Shown: in pieces, positions 1 through 9,165 of the stretch
Layout of the letters: the number at the start of each line of letters is the position of its first letter
Position numbering within the stretch: the stretch's first letter is position 1
Assembly (NCBI RefSeq): GCF_001278945.1
Contig: NZ_LGRV01000003.1
Span: forward strand, 1,116,001 to 1,180,000
Length of the DNA: 64,000 nt
Source: Lysinibacillus contaminans
Lineage (GTDB): Bacteria; Bacillota; Bacilli; Bacillales_A; Planococcaceae
Direction: 5' to 3'
Made by a program: the position numbers and the translations under genes
The notes under the pieces: model-generated
The model's database searches: none
What the model saw: only the letters and a program-made list of their open reading frames with translations
What the model was told of the DNA's origin: nothing

Positions 1-2
1 AC

Positions 3-905
3 TATTTATTAATAGCAATGCTTATTGCAGGTCTTGGAGCACTCCTGCTGTCGGGTTCGATCGGCTATTACTTAGCAAATTATTTAATGAAGCCACTACA
101 CGAATTACGTAGTTCAATGAAAACAGTAATGGATAAAGGCTTCAACGAACCGATTCAATTATCGTATACTTCACAAGATGAAATAGGGGATTTGCTAAAA
201 ATGTATAATGCGATGATGAATGAACTGCAAATTTCTTTTACGCAACAACAGCAGTTTATCGCAGATGCCTCGCATGAACTACGCACTCCGATTCAAGCAA
301 TTGAGGGCCACCTTTCTTTACTAAAAAGGTGGGGCAAAGATGATCCTGAAATTTTAGAGGAGTCTATCGATACATCACTTACAGAAATTGTGCGCATGCG
401 TAAGATGATAGAGGAACTACTTGAACTAGCACGTCGTGAGGAAAAAAGTGAAGATAGCCAAGCTAATGTTGAAGCTGTAGTAGAAGGTGTTGTTGCCGAG
501 ATGGAACAACTTTATCCGGAGGCGCGAATCATGGTGTCGAAATCTGGAGAAATTCGACCAATATATATGACGGAAAATGCACTAAGTCAAATCGTCCGCA
601 ATATAATAGAGAATGCCATACGTTATTGTGAAAAAACGCCAGAAGTAAAAGTTTCGATTGAAGAAAATGGAAATTTTATATTGATTCAAATTGCCGATAA
701 CGGTATCGGTATTGCGGAAGAAAACCTACCATATATTTTTGATCGTTTTTACCGAGTAGATGAGGCGAGAAATCGTCAAATCGGTGGAACGGGCTTAGGA
801 CTCAGCATTACGAAAATGTTAATTGGGAAATATAATGCAACAATAGAAGTCAAGAGCAAAGTGAATGTTGGAACCGTTTTCTTTGTGAAAATTCCGCTAA
901 AATAG
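3..905 (+). CDS. Sensor histidine kinase, C-terminal part (gene starts before the window)
   Basis: Membrane sensor kinase that autophosphorylates on histidine and passes the phosphate to a response regulator, presumably encoded upstream outside the window. The frame is open back to the first base, so the visible start is not the real one. Seen in order: a hydrophobic segment (second membrane helix), a HAMP linker, the H-box ASHELRTP with the phospho-accepting His, an N-box (NIIENAIRY), and the ATP-lid motifs DNGIGI, FDRFYR and GGTGLGLSI. All catalytic motifs look intact. The signal sensed cannot be told, because the extracellular domain is not in the window. About 235 bp separate it from odhA, so it is probably the last gene of its operon. 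Confidence 0.9.
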   Translation, partial: YLLIAMLIAGLGALLLSGSIGYYLANYLMKPLHELRSSMKTVMDKGFNEPIQLSYTSQDEIGDLLKMYNAMMNELQISFTQQQQFIADASHELRTPIQAIEGHLSLLKRWGKDDPEILEESIDTSLTEIVRMRKMIEELLELARREEKSEDSQANVEAVVEGVVAEMEQLYPEARIMVSKSGEIRPIYMTENALSQIVRNIIENAIRYCEKTPEVKVSIEENGNFILIQIADNGIGIAEENLPYIFDRFYRVDEARNRQIGGTGLGLSITKMLIGKYNATIEVKSKVNVGTVFFVKIPLK

Positions 906-1140
906 TAAGAAATGTACGCGCTTTATTTAATTATTCTAGCCTTCATGAAAAAAAATGCTTAATTTTCTAAAAAGTGTTGTATTTTCTGTGAAGAGTAGTA
1001 AGATTGAGATGGAAAAAACGTTCTTTAAATTGTGGATAAATTGTGTCGAACAGCCTATTAATGAACGTGGAAATATTATATAATTAATTGTAATTTAATT
1101 AATGGAACTGCCTATTGGCAAAATTTGGAGGTTATTTTTC

Positions 1141-3948
1141 ATGTCGAACAACGTTACAACTGTAAGTTCTCCATGGTCAGCTTTCTCTGGTCCTAACTTA
1201 GGATATGTGATGGAGCAATACGACTTATTCTTACAGGCTCCTGATGAAGTAGAAGCTGAATTAGTTACTCTATTCCAACAGTTTGGTGCACCTGCACTAG
1301 CTACTGGAGAAGTAAGTGAAGCAGTAAATGTTGAACCGGGTAATTTCAAAAAAGTTTTAGCTGCAGTACAACTTGCAGATACTATTCGTAACCAAGGGCA
1401 TTTAGCCGCTGATATCTACCCTTTAAAGGATCGTCATTTAGACACATCACGTATTGAGTTAAGCACATATGGCTTAACTGAGGGTGACCTAGTTGAAATG
1501 CCTGCAACGCTTTTCTTTAACGACGTTCCTGTAAGCGTTAATAATGGTAGAGATGCTATTAATTACCTTAAATCTTTATATACCGACAAAATTGCTTTTG
1601 AATTTGCACATGTTGCGCAATCTGAAGAACGTGCTTGGATTCAAGGTAAAATCGAATCTGGTTCTTTAAAAGCTAAACTTTCTATTGAAGAGAAAAAAGC
1701 GATTTTAGATCGTTTGACTCGCGTTGAAGGCTTTGAAAAATTTATCCATAAAACTTTTGTAGGGCAAAAACGATTCTCAATTGAAGGTTTAGATACATTA
1801 GTTGTTTTAATGGACGAAATCGCAAATCAATCAAGTGCAATTAACATGAAAAATATCCAAATTGGTATGGCTCACCGTGGTCGCTTAAACGTATTAACTC
1901 ATATTGTACGTAAGCCGTACGATATGATGTTCGCCGACTTTGCACACGTTTCAAATGAACACTTCTTACCAAAAGATGGTTCATTAGAAATTACAAAAGG
2001 TTGGACTAATGACGTGAAATACCATATGGGTGCTACATATACAAGCCCATCAGGCATGAAAATTAAACTAGCTTACAACCCATCACATCTTGAAGTTGTA
2101 GCACCTATTGTTGTTGGTCAAACACGTGCTGCACAAGATGATACAACACATGCGGGTGCACCAACACAAGATGCATCTAAATCATTAGCGATTTTAGTGC
2201 ATGGTGATGCTGCATTCCCGGGTCAAGGGATTGTAACGGAAACATTAAACTTTGCAAAAACAAATGGATTCTCAACAGGTGGTTCAATCCATATTATCTC
2301 AAATAATATGATTGGTTTCACTACGGAACATTTTGATTCTCGTTCTTCTGTGTATTCTTCTGACCCAGCTAAGGGATTTGAAGTGCCAATTGTACACGTG
2401 AATGCGGATGCACCGGAAGCAGTCGTGCAAGTAGCACGTTTTGCATTTGAATACCGTCAAAAATTTGGTAAAGATATTTTAGTGGATTTAATAGGTTACC
2501 GTCGTTACGGTCATAACGAAACTGATGACCCAACAGTAACTAACCCACAAACATATGCAATCGTGCCGAAACACCCAACAGTTCGTGTTCTTTACGGAGA
2601 GCAATTAGCAACTGAAGGTGTTGTTACGAACGAAGAAGTAGCAACATTAGACACATCTATTTATGCTGAAATGCAAGCTTCTTACGATCATGTTAAAGAA
2701 GTAGGGGAAACTGCAGAACATATTACAACTGAAATGCCAGATGCAGTAAAAGATGGTTTCCCAGTTGTAGAGACAGGTGTAGATAAAGACCGTCTAAAAA
2801 AAATAAACGAAGAATTACTTGCTTGGCCTGAAAGTTTCGAACCACAAAATAAACTTTCTAAAATTTTGAAAAAGCGCGAAGAAGCATTTGAAACTGGTAA
2901 AATCGACTGGGGTCATGCAGAAACTTTAGCCTATGCAACGATCATTCAAGATGGTCGTTCAGTACGCTTTACAGGTCAAGATGCACAACGTGGTACGTTC
3001 TCTCAACGTCACTTAGTGTTACATGACAAAAATAACAATAGCGAGTTTACACCGCTTCACAATGTTTCGGGTGCTAAAGCTTCATTTGCAGTTTACAATT
3101 CACCACTAACTGAAACAGGTGTTGTAGGATTCGAATATGGTTATAACATGGAAAATCCAAACAACTTGTCTGTTTGGGAAGCTCAATTTGGCGACTTCGC
3201 GAATATGGCTCAAGTAATGTTCGATAACTTTATCTCTTCAAGTCGTGCTAAATGGGGCCAAAAAACGGGCTTAGTAATGCTATTACCACACGGTTACGAA
3301 GGTCAAGGTCCAGAGCACTCTTCAAGCCGTATGGAACGTTACTTACAACTTTCTGCTGAAAATAACTGGACAGTAGCGTACTGCTCAAACGCAGCAAACT
3401 ACTACCACTTATTACGTCGTCAAGCGGCAATGCTAGGCACAGAAGCAATTCGTCCATTAGTTGTTGTAACACCTAAATACTTACTTCGTCACCCACTTGC
3501 TGGTGCAACTGCGGAACAACTTTCTAAAGGAAGTTTCCAAACAGTGCTAGAACAAGAAGGTCTTGGAGGCAATCCAGCTAAAGTAGAACGTATCTTATTC
3601 GGTTCTGGTAAAGTAACAATTGACTTAGCAGATCAGATTGGTGATGGTTCGGAATTTGACCACCTACACATTGTACGTGTAGAACAACTTTACCCATTCC
3701 CAGAAGAGAAAATTGCAGATATCGTGAAACGTTATCCAAATGCAAAAGAACTTGTATGGGTACAAGAAGAACCGAAAAACCAAGGTTCATACTTATTTGC
3801 AACGCAATACATGATTGATATTGCAAACGAAAACGGTAAAAAGTTAACATATGTTGGTCGTCCAGCAATGTCTTCTACAGCTGAAGGTGACGCTGACTCT
3901 CACAAAGCTGCACAAGCAAAATTACTAGCAGAAGCTTTAACTAAATAA
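1141..3948 (+). CDS. odhA: 2-oxoglutarate dehydrogenase E1 component
   Basis: Thiamine-diphosphate-dependent E1 subunit of the 2-oxoglutarate dehydrogenase complex; decarboxylates 2-oxoglutarate and passes succinyl to the E2 lipoyl arm (TCA cycle, cytosol). The 935-residue length, the HRGRLNVL motif, and the YRRYGHNETDDP stretch in the ThDP-binding region are typical. An upstream in-frame ATG exists at 1102, but the start at 1141 has GGAGG at 1127-1131 and gives the usual N-terminus beginning MSNN and followed by the PWSAFSGPN segment. It is followed 125 bp later by odhB, the standard odhAB operon; dihydrolipoamide dehydrogenase (E3) is not in the window. Confidence 0.97.
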   Translation: MSNNVTTVSSPWSAFSGPNLGYVMEQYDLFLQAPDEVEAELVTLFQQFGAPALATGEVSEAVNVEPGNFKKVLAAVQLADTIRNQGHLAADIYPLKDRHLDTSRIELSTYGLTEGDLVEMPATLFFNDVPVSVNNGRDAINYLKSLYTDKIAFEFAHVAQSEERAWIQGKIESGSLKAKLSIEEKKAILDRLTRVEGFEKFIHKTFVGQKRFSIEGLDTLVVLMDEIANQSSAINMKNIQIGMAHRGRLNVLTHIVRKPYDMMFADFAHVSNEHFLPKDGSLEITKGWTNDVKYHMGATYTSPSGMKIKLAYNPSHLEVVAPIVVGQTRAAQDDTTHAGAPTQDASKSLAILVHGDAAFPGQGIVTETLNFAKTNGFSTGGSIHIISNNMIGFTTEHFDSRSSVYSSDPAKGFEVPIVHVNADAPEAVVQVARFAFEYRQKFGKDILVDLIGYRRYGHNETDDPTVTNPQTYAIVPKHPTVRVLYGEQLATEGVVTNEEVATLDTSIYAEMQASYDHVKEVGETAEHITTEMPDAVKDGFPVVETGVDKDRLKKINEELLAWPESFEPQNKLSKILKKREEAFETGKIDWGHAETLAYATIIQDGRSVRFTGQDAQRGTFSQRHLVLHDKNNNSEFTPLHNVSGAKASFAVYNSPLTETGVVGFEYGYNMENPNNLSVWEAQFGDFANMAQVMFDNFISSSRAKWGQKTGLVMLLPHGYEGQGPEHSSSRMERYLQLSAENNWTVAYCSNAANYYHLLRRQAAMLGTEAIRPLVVVTPKYLLRHPLAGATAEQLSKGSFQTVLEQEGLGGNPAKVERILFGSGKVTIDLADQIGDGSEFDHLHIVRVEQLYPFPEEKIADIVKRYPNAKELVWVQEEPKNQGSYLFATQYMIDIANENGKKLTYVGRPAMSSTAEGDADSHKAAQAKLLAEALTK

Positions 3949-4073
3949 TTTACTGGTTTCATTGGCCGTGAAACGCCAGGAGAATTTGATATAACTATGG
4001 CATGTGGGGCTACAACTATGGTAGCCTTACATGTGAAATGAGATGTTTGTAAACATCAAAGGAGGAAATGAAA

Positions 4074-5309
4074 GTGGCTGAAATTAAAGTCCCTGAATTA
4101 GCAGAATCAATTACAGAAGGTAGTATCGCTCAATGGGTTAAAAAAGTGGGCGACCGTGTAGAAAAAGGTGAGTTCATCGTTGAACTTGAAACTGATAAAG
4201 TAAATGCAGAAATCATTTCTGAAGAAGCTGGCGTATTAACACAAATTATTGCTGGAGAAGGTGATACTGTTCTTGTAGGACAAGTCATCGCAGTTGTAGA
4301 AGCTGGCGAAGGCGCAGCATCTGCACCAGTGGCAACTGCTCCAGTAGAAGCGACGGCACCAACTCCACAAGCAGCACCTGCACCAGTGGCAACTGCTCCA
4401 GTTGTTGAAGAATCTTCCGGCGAACGCGTTATCGCTTCTCCAGCAGCACGTAAGCTTGCTCGCGAAAAAGGGATTGACCTTGCAGCTGTATCTCCAGTAG
4501 ATCCACAAGGTCGCGTACGTGTACAAGACGTAGCAGCTCACGGCACGGCACCAGTGGCTGTAGCCCCTGTAGCGGCGGCAGCACCTAAAGCAGTGGTGGC
4601 AATTGACGAATCACGTGTAACAGTTGAAAAAATGAGCCGTCGTCGTCAAACAATTGCAAAACGTTTGCTTGAAGTTAAACAATCAACAGCGATGTTAACT
4701 ACGTTCAATGAAGTAGATATGACAAATGTGATGGCACTTCGTTCACGTAAAAAAGACCAATTCTTTGAGTCAACAGGCTCTAAACTTGGCTTCATGTCAT
4801 TCTTCACAAAAGCAGTAGTTGCAGCTCTTAAAAAATATCCATACGTGAACGCTCAAATTAATGGAGACGAAATTCACTTAAATAACTTCTTTGATATCGG
4901 TGTAGCAGTATCAACTGAAGAAGGGCTAGTTGTGCCAGTTGTACGCGATGCTGACCGTAAAAACTTCTCTGAAATTGAAGATTCAATTGCGGAATTAGCG
5001 AAAAAAGCACGCGACAAAAAATTAGGTCTTAGTGACTTATCTGGTGGTTCATTCACAATCACTAATGGTGGTGTATTCGGTTCATTAATGTCAACACCAA
5101 TAATGAATGGTACACAAGCAGCTATCCTTGGTATGCACTCAATTAAAAAACGCCCTGTTGAAGTAGACGGTGAAGTAGCAATCCGTCCAATGATGTACTT
5201 AGCATTATCTTACGATCACCGTATTATTGATGGTAAAGATTCTGTAGGGTTCTTAAAAACAATTAAAGAGCTTCTTGAAAATCCAGAAGACTTATTGTTA
5301 AATTCATAA
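4074..5309 (+). CDS. odhB: Dihydrolipoyl succinyltransferase, E2 of 2-oxoglutarate dehydrogenase
   Basis: Core E2 subunit that transfers the succinyl group from lipoate to CoA. Domains seen: one N-terminal lipoyl domain with the modified lysine in ETDKVNAE (about residue 42), an Ala/Pro linker containing a repeated APVATAPV unit, a peripheral subunit-binding domain ([15 protein letters not shown]), and the catalytic domain ending in [11 protein letters not shown] with the His/Asp catalytic pair. I prefer the GTG at 4074: GGAGG at 4061-4065 lies 8 nt from it but only 2 nt from the ATG at 4068, and GTG gives the family-typical [12 protein letters not shown]. Closed by a strong hairpin terminator. 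Confidence 0.96.
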   Translation: MAEIKVPELAESITEGSIAQWVKKVGDRVEKGEFIVELETDKVNAEIISEEAGVLTQIIAGEGDTVLVGQVIAVVEAGEGAASAPVATAPVEATAPTPQAAPAPVATAPVVEESSGERVIASPAARKLAREKGIDLAAVSPVDPQGRVRVQDVAAHGTAPVAVAPVAAAAPKAVVAIDESRVTVEKMSRRRQTIAKRLLEVKQSTAMLTTFNEVDMTNVMALRSRKKDQFFESTGSKLGFMSFFTKAVVAALKKYPYVNAQINGDEIHLNNFFDIGVAVSTEEGLVVPVVRDADRKNFSEIEDSIAELAKKARDKKLGLSDLSGGSFTITNGGVFGSLMSTPIMNGTQAAILGMHSIKKRPVEVDGEVAIRPMMYLALSYDHRIIDGKDSVGFLKTIKELLENPEDLLLNS

Positions 5310-5321
5310 TTAGTAGTTACC

Positions 5322-5362
5322 AAAAAGCCCTGCAAAACGAGTTTGTTTTGCAAGGCTTTTTC
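5322..5362 (+). terminator. Intrinsic terminator of odhAB
   Basis: Inverted repeat with arms AAAGCCCTGCAAAACGA and TGTTTTGCAAGGCTTTTT followed by T-rich sequence, 13 bp after the odhB stop. Confidence 0.85.
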
Positions 5363-5567
5363 TTGTATTTAAAAGATGCAATGAATCGTTTTATCTAATT
5401 AGATTGGTAGTTGGTAAGGTATTTTGCTTATCTCATTTCAAAGTGCAGTCAATCAATTGCCTATAGAGAAGGAAACAAATAATTAGAATTAAAATTTTAT
5501 TCCCTTTTTTGAGTTATTCCCAAAACATATACTTGACTTATAATAAACCCCACTATAAATAAACCCA

Positions 5568-5628
5568 TGGAACGGAAGGTGGCGACATCAAGGCTCGCCA
5601 CCTGGAAAGCGTCCGCCTTTAGTAGAAT
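5568..5628. repeat. Remnant of a Bacillaceae-type dispersed intergenic repeat
   Basis: The stretch contains GGAACGGAAGGTGGCGAC and GGAAAGCGTCCGCC around a 9-bp hairpin (AGGTGGCGA / TCGCCACCT). From memory this resembles a shortened copy of the widely dispersed GC-rich repeat of Bacillus and Lysinibacillus genomes, which carries GCGGAAGGCGGCGACTCC and GCGGAAAGCGTCCGCC at its ends. It is clearly more GC-rich than its surroundings. Apart from it and a short A/T-rich run, 5363-5730 holds no gene. Confidence 0.5.
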
Positions 5629-5730
5629 GTGCTGTCTAGTACTGATTTGGGTATAGAGCTCTTTTTTACATAACTTAATTTTTTAAATCTTAGTTAATTT
5701 ATCAATAGTCTGAAAAATGAAGAAATTTTC

Positions 5731-5760
5731 TTGACTTAAAGTACTATATTATAGTAGTAT
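5731..5760 (+). promoter_or_regulatory. Candidate sigma-A promoter for the lysine riboswitch transcript
   Basis: TTGACT at 5731-5736 and TAGTAT at 5755-5760 with an 18-bp spacer, about 40 bp before the riboswitch aptamer. Placement was judged by eye. Confidence 0.45.
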
Positions 5761-5789
5761 CTATGTATCAATTAAATATTTAACCTCAC

Positions 5790-5990
5790 GATCTATGTGA
5801 GGTAGAGGCGCGATATTTATTAGTTCATTGTTGAGTAAAAGCAAGCGAAGACGCAATGAAGAAGGAAATGTCGCCGAAGCATAAAAGGAGCTCGTACTTT
5901 TATGCTGGGTCTGCAATCAATAGTTGCAGGACTGTCCTAGTAAATATAATTCCAGTTTACTAGGTTGTGCTATCTCGGAAACATGGAAGC
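5790..5990 (+). promoter_or_regulatory. Lysine riboswitch (L box)
   Basis: Conserved L-box blocks occur in the right order: AGAGGCGCG (5804-5812), GTCGCCGAAGC (5870-5880), the paired TTTATGCTGG arm, GGTCTGCA / TTGCAGGACTGTC (from 5908), and GTGCTATCTCGG (5967-5978) that closes the junction helix with CCTC/GAGG near 5783-5808. These match the lysC-type aptamer of Bacillus. Lysine binding is expected to favour the downstream terminator, so the ABC importer is made when lysine is scarce. This makes lysine the likely substrate of that importer. Confidence 0.93.
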
Positions 5991-6023
5991 TATAGTGAGG
6001 ATTTGGGCAACTGCTGATAACGT

Positions 6024-6056
6024 ACGACCTAAGTTCTAAACTTAGGTCGTTTTTTC
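6024..6056 (+). terminator. Riboswitch expression-platform terminator
   Basis: Perfect 10-bp stem ACGACCTAAG / CTTAGGTCGT with a TTTTTT tail, lying between the lysine aptamer and the transporter genes, 40 bp before the first start codon. Confidence 0.9.
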
Positions 6057-6097
6057 ATACTGTTGCTTTATTTTTTTACAGAAAAGGGGAAGATTTC

Positions 6098-6955
6098 ATG
6101 AAGAAAAAATCGTTATTATTCATGTTGACAGTAATGACTGCAATCATGCTAGCAGCGTGTGGCACTGGCGACAAAAAAGAGGAAACAACAGGTGGTGGTG
6201 CTGCATCTGAAGAAGGCGGCGAGTTCCGCATTGGGATGGAAGCTGGTTATCCTCCATTCAACTGGACACAACAAGGTGATGCAAATGGTGCAGTGAAAAT
6301 TGCAGACAATGCTGAATATGCAGGTGGCTATGATATTCAGATGGCGAAAAAAATCGCTGAAGGTTTAGGCAAAGAATTAGTTGTAGTAAAGATGGAGTGG
6401 GATGGCTTAGTACCTGCACTTCAATCAGAAAAAATTGATGCAATTATTGCAGGGATGTCTCCGACTGAGGAGCGTAAAAAAACTATCGATTTCACTGAAA
6501 ACTATTACACTTCGGATTTCGTAATGGTTATAAAAAAAGGAAGTAAGTATGAAAATGCTAAATCTATTCAAGATTTCTCAGGTGCTAAAGTTACATCACA
6601 GTTAAACACATCAAACTACGATGTAATCGATCAAATCAATGGTGTCGAAAAACAAACAGCTATGGAAAGCTTCCCAGCAATGCGCGTAGCATTAGAAGCA
6701 GGGAAGATTGATGGTTACGTTGCAGAACGACCAGAAGGAATCTCAGCACAAGCTGCTAACGAAAAATTCACATTCGTATCATTTGAAGGTGAAAAAGGTT
6801 TTGACACTGATATTTCAAATACATCTATAGCAGTTGGTGCTCGCAAAGGTGATGCAAATATTGAAAAAATCAATGAAATATTAAAAGGTATTTCTGAAGA
6901 TGATCGTCAACAAATTATGGAAGACGCAATTTTACAACAACCAGCAGCACAGTAA
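6098..6955 (+). CDS. Amino-acid ABC transporter substrate-binding lipoprotein, likely lysine
   Basis: Extracytoplasmic receptor of a polar amino-acid importer. The N-terminus is a lipoprotein signal with lipobox LAAC (Cys about residue 21), followed by a Thr/Gly/Glu-rich linker and a solute-binding domain of the SBP_bac_3 family (FRIGMEAGYPPFNW, DGLVPALQSEKIDAIIAGMS, TEERKKTIDFTENYY). First gene of a three-gene operon with its permease and ATPase, lying directly behind the lysine riboswitch and terminator. Lysine specificity is inferred from that control element, not from binding-site residues. Confidence 0.93.
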   Translation: MKKKSLLFMLTVMTAIMLAACGTGDKKEETTGGGAASEEGGEFRIGMEAGYPPFNWTQQGDANGAVKIADNAEYAGGYDIQMAKKIAEGLGKELVVVKMEWDGLVPALQSEKIDAIIAGMSPTEERKKTIDFTENYYTSDFVMVIKKGSKYENAKSIQDFSGAKVTSQLNTSNYDVIDQINGVEKQTAMESFPAMRVALEAGKIDGYVAERPEGISAQAANEKFTFVSFEGEKGFDTDISNTSIAVGARKGDANIEKINEILKGISEDDRQQIMEDAILQQPAAQ

Positions 6956-7036
6956 TGTGAGGATGCACGGGCTACAGTGGTGGTCCGTGTAGTTTTATAC
7001 ATAAGACGAACAACAGTCGTTGTTAGGAGGAACAGC

Positions 7037-7762
7037 ATGAGTTTTGAATGGATCGTTTCAATTATAGAAAACAACTGGCAAATGTTTTTACGAGGGGCAT
7101 ATTATACGCTACTAATTTCTACTATTAGTACAATTATTGGTGCATTTATCGGATTTTTTATCGGGATTATGCATACCATTCCAACGCGTAAAAAGAACGT
7201 AAAGCATTATATTTTAAAACTTTTTAACTTTATTCTGACATGCTACGTTGAATTTTTCCGTGGTACACCAATGATTGTACAAGCAATGGTAGTTTATTAC
7301 GGATTAGACATAGCTTTTGGTATTGATATGCACTTTATTACAGCAGGTATTTTAGTAGTTTCACTTAATACAGGAGCGTATATGGCAGAGATTGTGCGTG
7401 GTGGTATTGTTTCCATTGATAAGGGACAATATGAAGCGGCTTCTGCGATAGGGATGAGTCATTTTCAAATTATGATTCACGTAGTATTACCACAAGTTGC
7501 ACGTAACATCTTACCGGCTGCAGGTAACCAGTTAATCATGAACATTAAAGATACAGCGGTGTTAAGTGTAATCGGCGTAACGGAGTTATTCTTCCAATCA
7601 AAATCGATTGCGGGTAATAACTTCCGCTACTTCGAATCATTCTTTGTAGCATGTGTACTGTACTTCGTTATGACATTTACAGCATCTCGCATTTTACTTT
7701 ATGTAGAAAAACGACTTGATGGGCCAGATGCATATAAAAAAGAACAGAAAGAAACAATGTAG
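7037..7762 (+). CDS. Amino-acid ABC transporter permease
   Basis: Inner-membrane channel subunit of the riboswitch-controlled importer, His/Glu/Gln/Arg-opine (HEQRO) type. Several hydrophobic helices are visible, and the EAA loop that docks on the ATPase reads EAASAIGMSHFQIMIHVVLPQ-like with the conserved Gly. The open frame extends upstream to 6977, but the ATG at 7037 has GGAGG at 7026-7030 and gives a normal-length protein (241 residues). It sits between the receptor and ATPase genes, 12 bp from the latter. Confidence 0.93.
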   Translation: MSFEWIVSIIENNWQMFLRGAYYTLLISTISTIIGAFIGFFIGIMHTIPTRKKNVKHYILKLFNFILTCYVEFFRGTPMIVQAMVVYYGLDIAFGIDMHFITAGILVVSLNTGAYMAEIVRGGIVSIDKGQYEAASAIGMSHFQIMIHVVLPQVARNILPAAGNQLIMNIKDTAVLSVIGVTELFFQSKSIAGNNFRYFESFFVACVLYFVMTFTASRILLYVEKRLDGPDAYKKEQKETM

Positions 7763-7774
7763 GGGGACGAACAA

Positions 7775-8506
7775 ATGGCAGTCATTCAAATAGAGCATTT
7801 AAGTAAATCATTTGGACGTAACCAAGTGTTAAAAGATGTAAATTTTCAAGTGCAAAAAGGGGAGGTTGTTTGTTTAATCGGCTCTTCAGGATCTGGTAAA
7901 TCGACACTTCTACGTTGCATTAACTTACTCGAAATACCGAGCGGTGGTCAAATCATCTATAAAGGCGAAAATATTTTAGATGAAAAGCATAATATTCAGG
8001 AATATCGAACACATTTAGGTATGGTGTTTCAGCAGTTTAACTTATTCAATAACCATGATGTATTAAAAAATTGTACAGTCGGACAAGTGAAAGTATTGAA
8101 ACGTTCGAAAGAAGAAGCTGAAAAAGTGGCCATGAAATATTTAGATGTCGTAGGTATGTCGGAGTATGTCAATGCAAAGCCTCGTCAGTTATCAGGAGGA
8201 CAAAAGCAGCGAGTTGCAATTGCACGTGCACTGTCTATGAATCCAGAAGTAATGTTGTTTGACGAACCAACATCAGCTCTTGACCCTGAAATGGTGGGGG
8301 AAGTGTTAAAAGTTATGCGTAAGCTTGCAGATGAAGGGAATACAATGCTTATCGTAACGCATGAAATGGAGTTTGCGAAAGAAGTAGCAGACCGCGTAGT
8401 CTTCATGGATAAAGGCGTTATCGTAGAAGAGGGAGTACCTTCAAAGGTATTAGTAAATCCAGAGCACGATCGTACGAAAGAGTTTTTAAAACGGACATTG
8501 AAATAA
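7775..8506 (+). CDS. Amino-acid ABC transporter ATP-binding protein
   Basis: Cytoplasmic ATPase powering the importer. Walker [10 protein letters not shown], signature LSGGQKQR, Walker B VMLFDEP and the switch region [11 protein letters not shown] are all present. The 243-residue length is normal for the polar amino-acid (GlnQ/ArtM-like) family. It begins 12 bp after the permease with a GGGGG ribosome site and ends the operon; a hairpin terminator follows about 35 bp later. Confidence 0.95.
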   Translation: MAVIQIEHLSKSFGRNQVLKDVNFQVQKGEVVCLIGSSGSGKSTLLRCINLLEIPSGGQIIYKGENILDEKHNIQEYRTHLGMVFQQFNLFNNHDVLKNCTVGQVKVLKRSKEEAEKVAMKYLDVVGMSEYVNAKPRQLSGGQKQRVAIARALSMNPEVMLFDEPTSALDPEMVGEVLKVMRKLADEGNTMLIVTHEMEFAKEVADRVVFMDKGVIVEEGVPSKVLVNPEHDRTKEFLKRTLK

Positions 8507-8540
8507 TCAAGGGATTGCCTGGAAATAGAATAGAAAGGAA

Positions 8541-8575
8541 AAAGTGAGCCCGCTAAACCGGACTCACTTATTTTC
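8541..8575. terminator. Bidirectional hairpin between the ABC operon and a small minus-strand ORF
   Basis: Imperfect stem AAGTGAGCC...GGACTCACTT followed by TTATTTT. On the minus strand it overlaps the stop codon of the 31-residue ORF, so it may serve both convergent transcripts. Confidence 0.7.
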
Positions 8576-8663
8576 TAGAATTCCATTCTGCATATAAAAC
8601 GAAGCAAACTGCAAACGCGACGGCGATTATGAAAAACCATTGCGGAACACCACCAAAACTCAT
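8568..8663 (-). CDS. Small single-pass membrane protein (31 residues)
   Basis: Starts MSFGGVPQWFF, has a hydrophobic segment FFIIAVAFAVCFVLY and ends in a charged tail EWNSRK. A ribosome site (AAGAGGTG) lies just before the ATG on the minus strand, and the stop falls in a hairpin terminator. I do not recognise the family. The single helix with a short charged tail is typical of small membrane proteins that bind larger membrane complexes, but no partner is suggested by the neighbours. Confidence 0.6.
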   Translation of the reverse strand: MSFGGVPQWFFIIAVAFAVCFVLYAEWNSRK

Positions 8664-8890
8664 TTGAACACCTCTTAATAGTATTGTAACATTATAGCTA
8701 GACACTGTGGTGTCTAGACACCCAATAAATCAGTTGAATCGAATAGATTTCAAGTGGATAAAGGCTTGAATACCACTTTCTTATGTGAAATATGAAATAG
8801 TATGGTTTTTTTCTCCACAAAAGCACAGAAATCGTATAAAATAGACAATAAGCGGTTAGCTTAGTGCTAGTAAAGAGAGGTAGAGAAATT

Positions 8891-9088
8891 ATGTTACATT
8901 TAAAATGGAAAGATGCACCAACATTACGTACAGTTACTTGTAAACATACGAATGCATCGAAATATTTGGTGTCAAACGTGTTAACAGTAGGTAAAGAATA
9001 CGAAGTGAAAAATGAAACGGATGAGTTCATTTTCATCATCGACAACACAGGTAATGTTGGCGGCTACTATAAAGAATACTTTGAGTGA
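8891..9088 (+). CDS. Small conserved protein, DUF6501-like
   Basis: A 65-residue protein starting MLHLKWKDAPT and ending GGYYKEYFE. From memory it resembles the small Bacillales family DUF6501, of unknown function. The open frame reaches back to 8864, but the ATG at 8891 follows the ribosome site AGAGAGGTAGAG and gives the family-like N-terminus. It is monocistronic and ends in its own hairpin terminator. Confidence 0.75.
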   Translation: MLHLKWKDAPTLRTVTCKHTNASKYLVSNVLTVGKEYEVKNETDEFIFIIDNTGNVGGYYKEYFE

Positions 9089-9095
9089 GCTAAAG

Positions 9096-9136
9096 AAAGA
9101 GCATGTACAGGATAAACTCCTATGCATGCTCTTTTA
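9096..9136 (+). terminator. Intrinsic terminator after the DUF6501-like gene
   Basis: Arms AAAGAGCATG / CATGCTCTTT with a T-rich end. Confidence 0.8.
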
Positions 9137-9165
9137 CGTTATTTAGACAATACTAGGACATTCAC

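Noticed and set aside
4236..4541. 101-codon minus-strand Cys/Trp-rich ORF inside odhB
   Set aside because: Shadow of the repetitive Ala/Pro linker of odhB.
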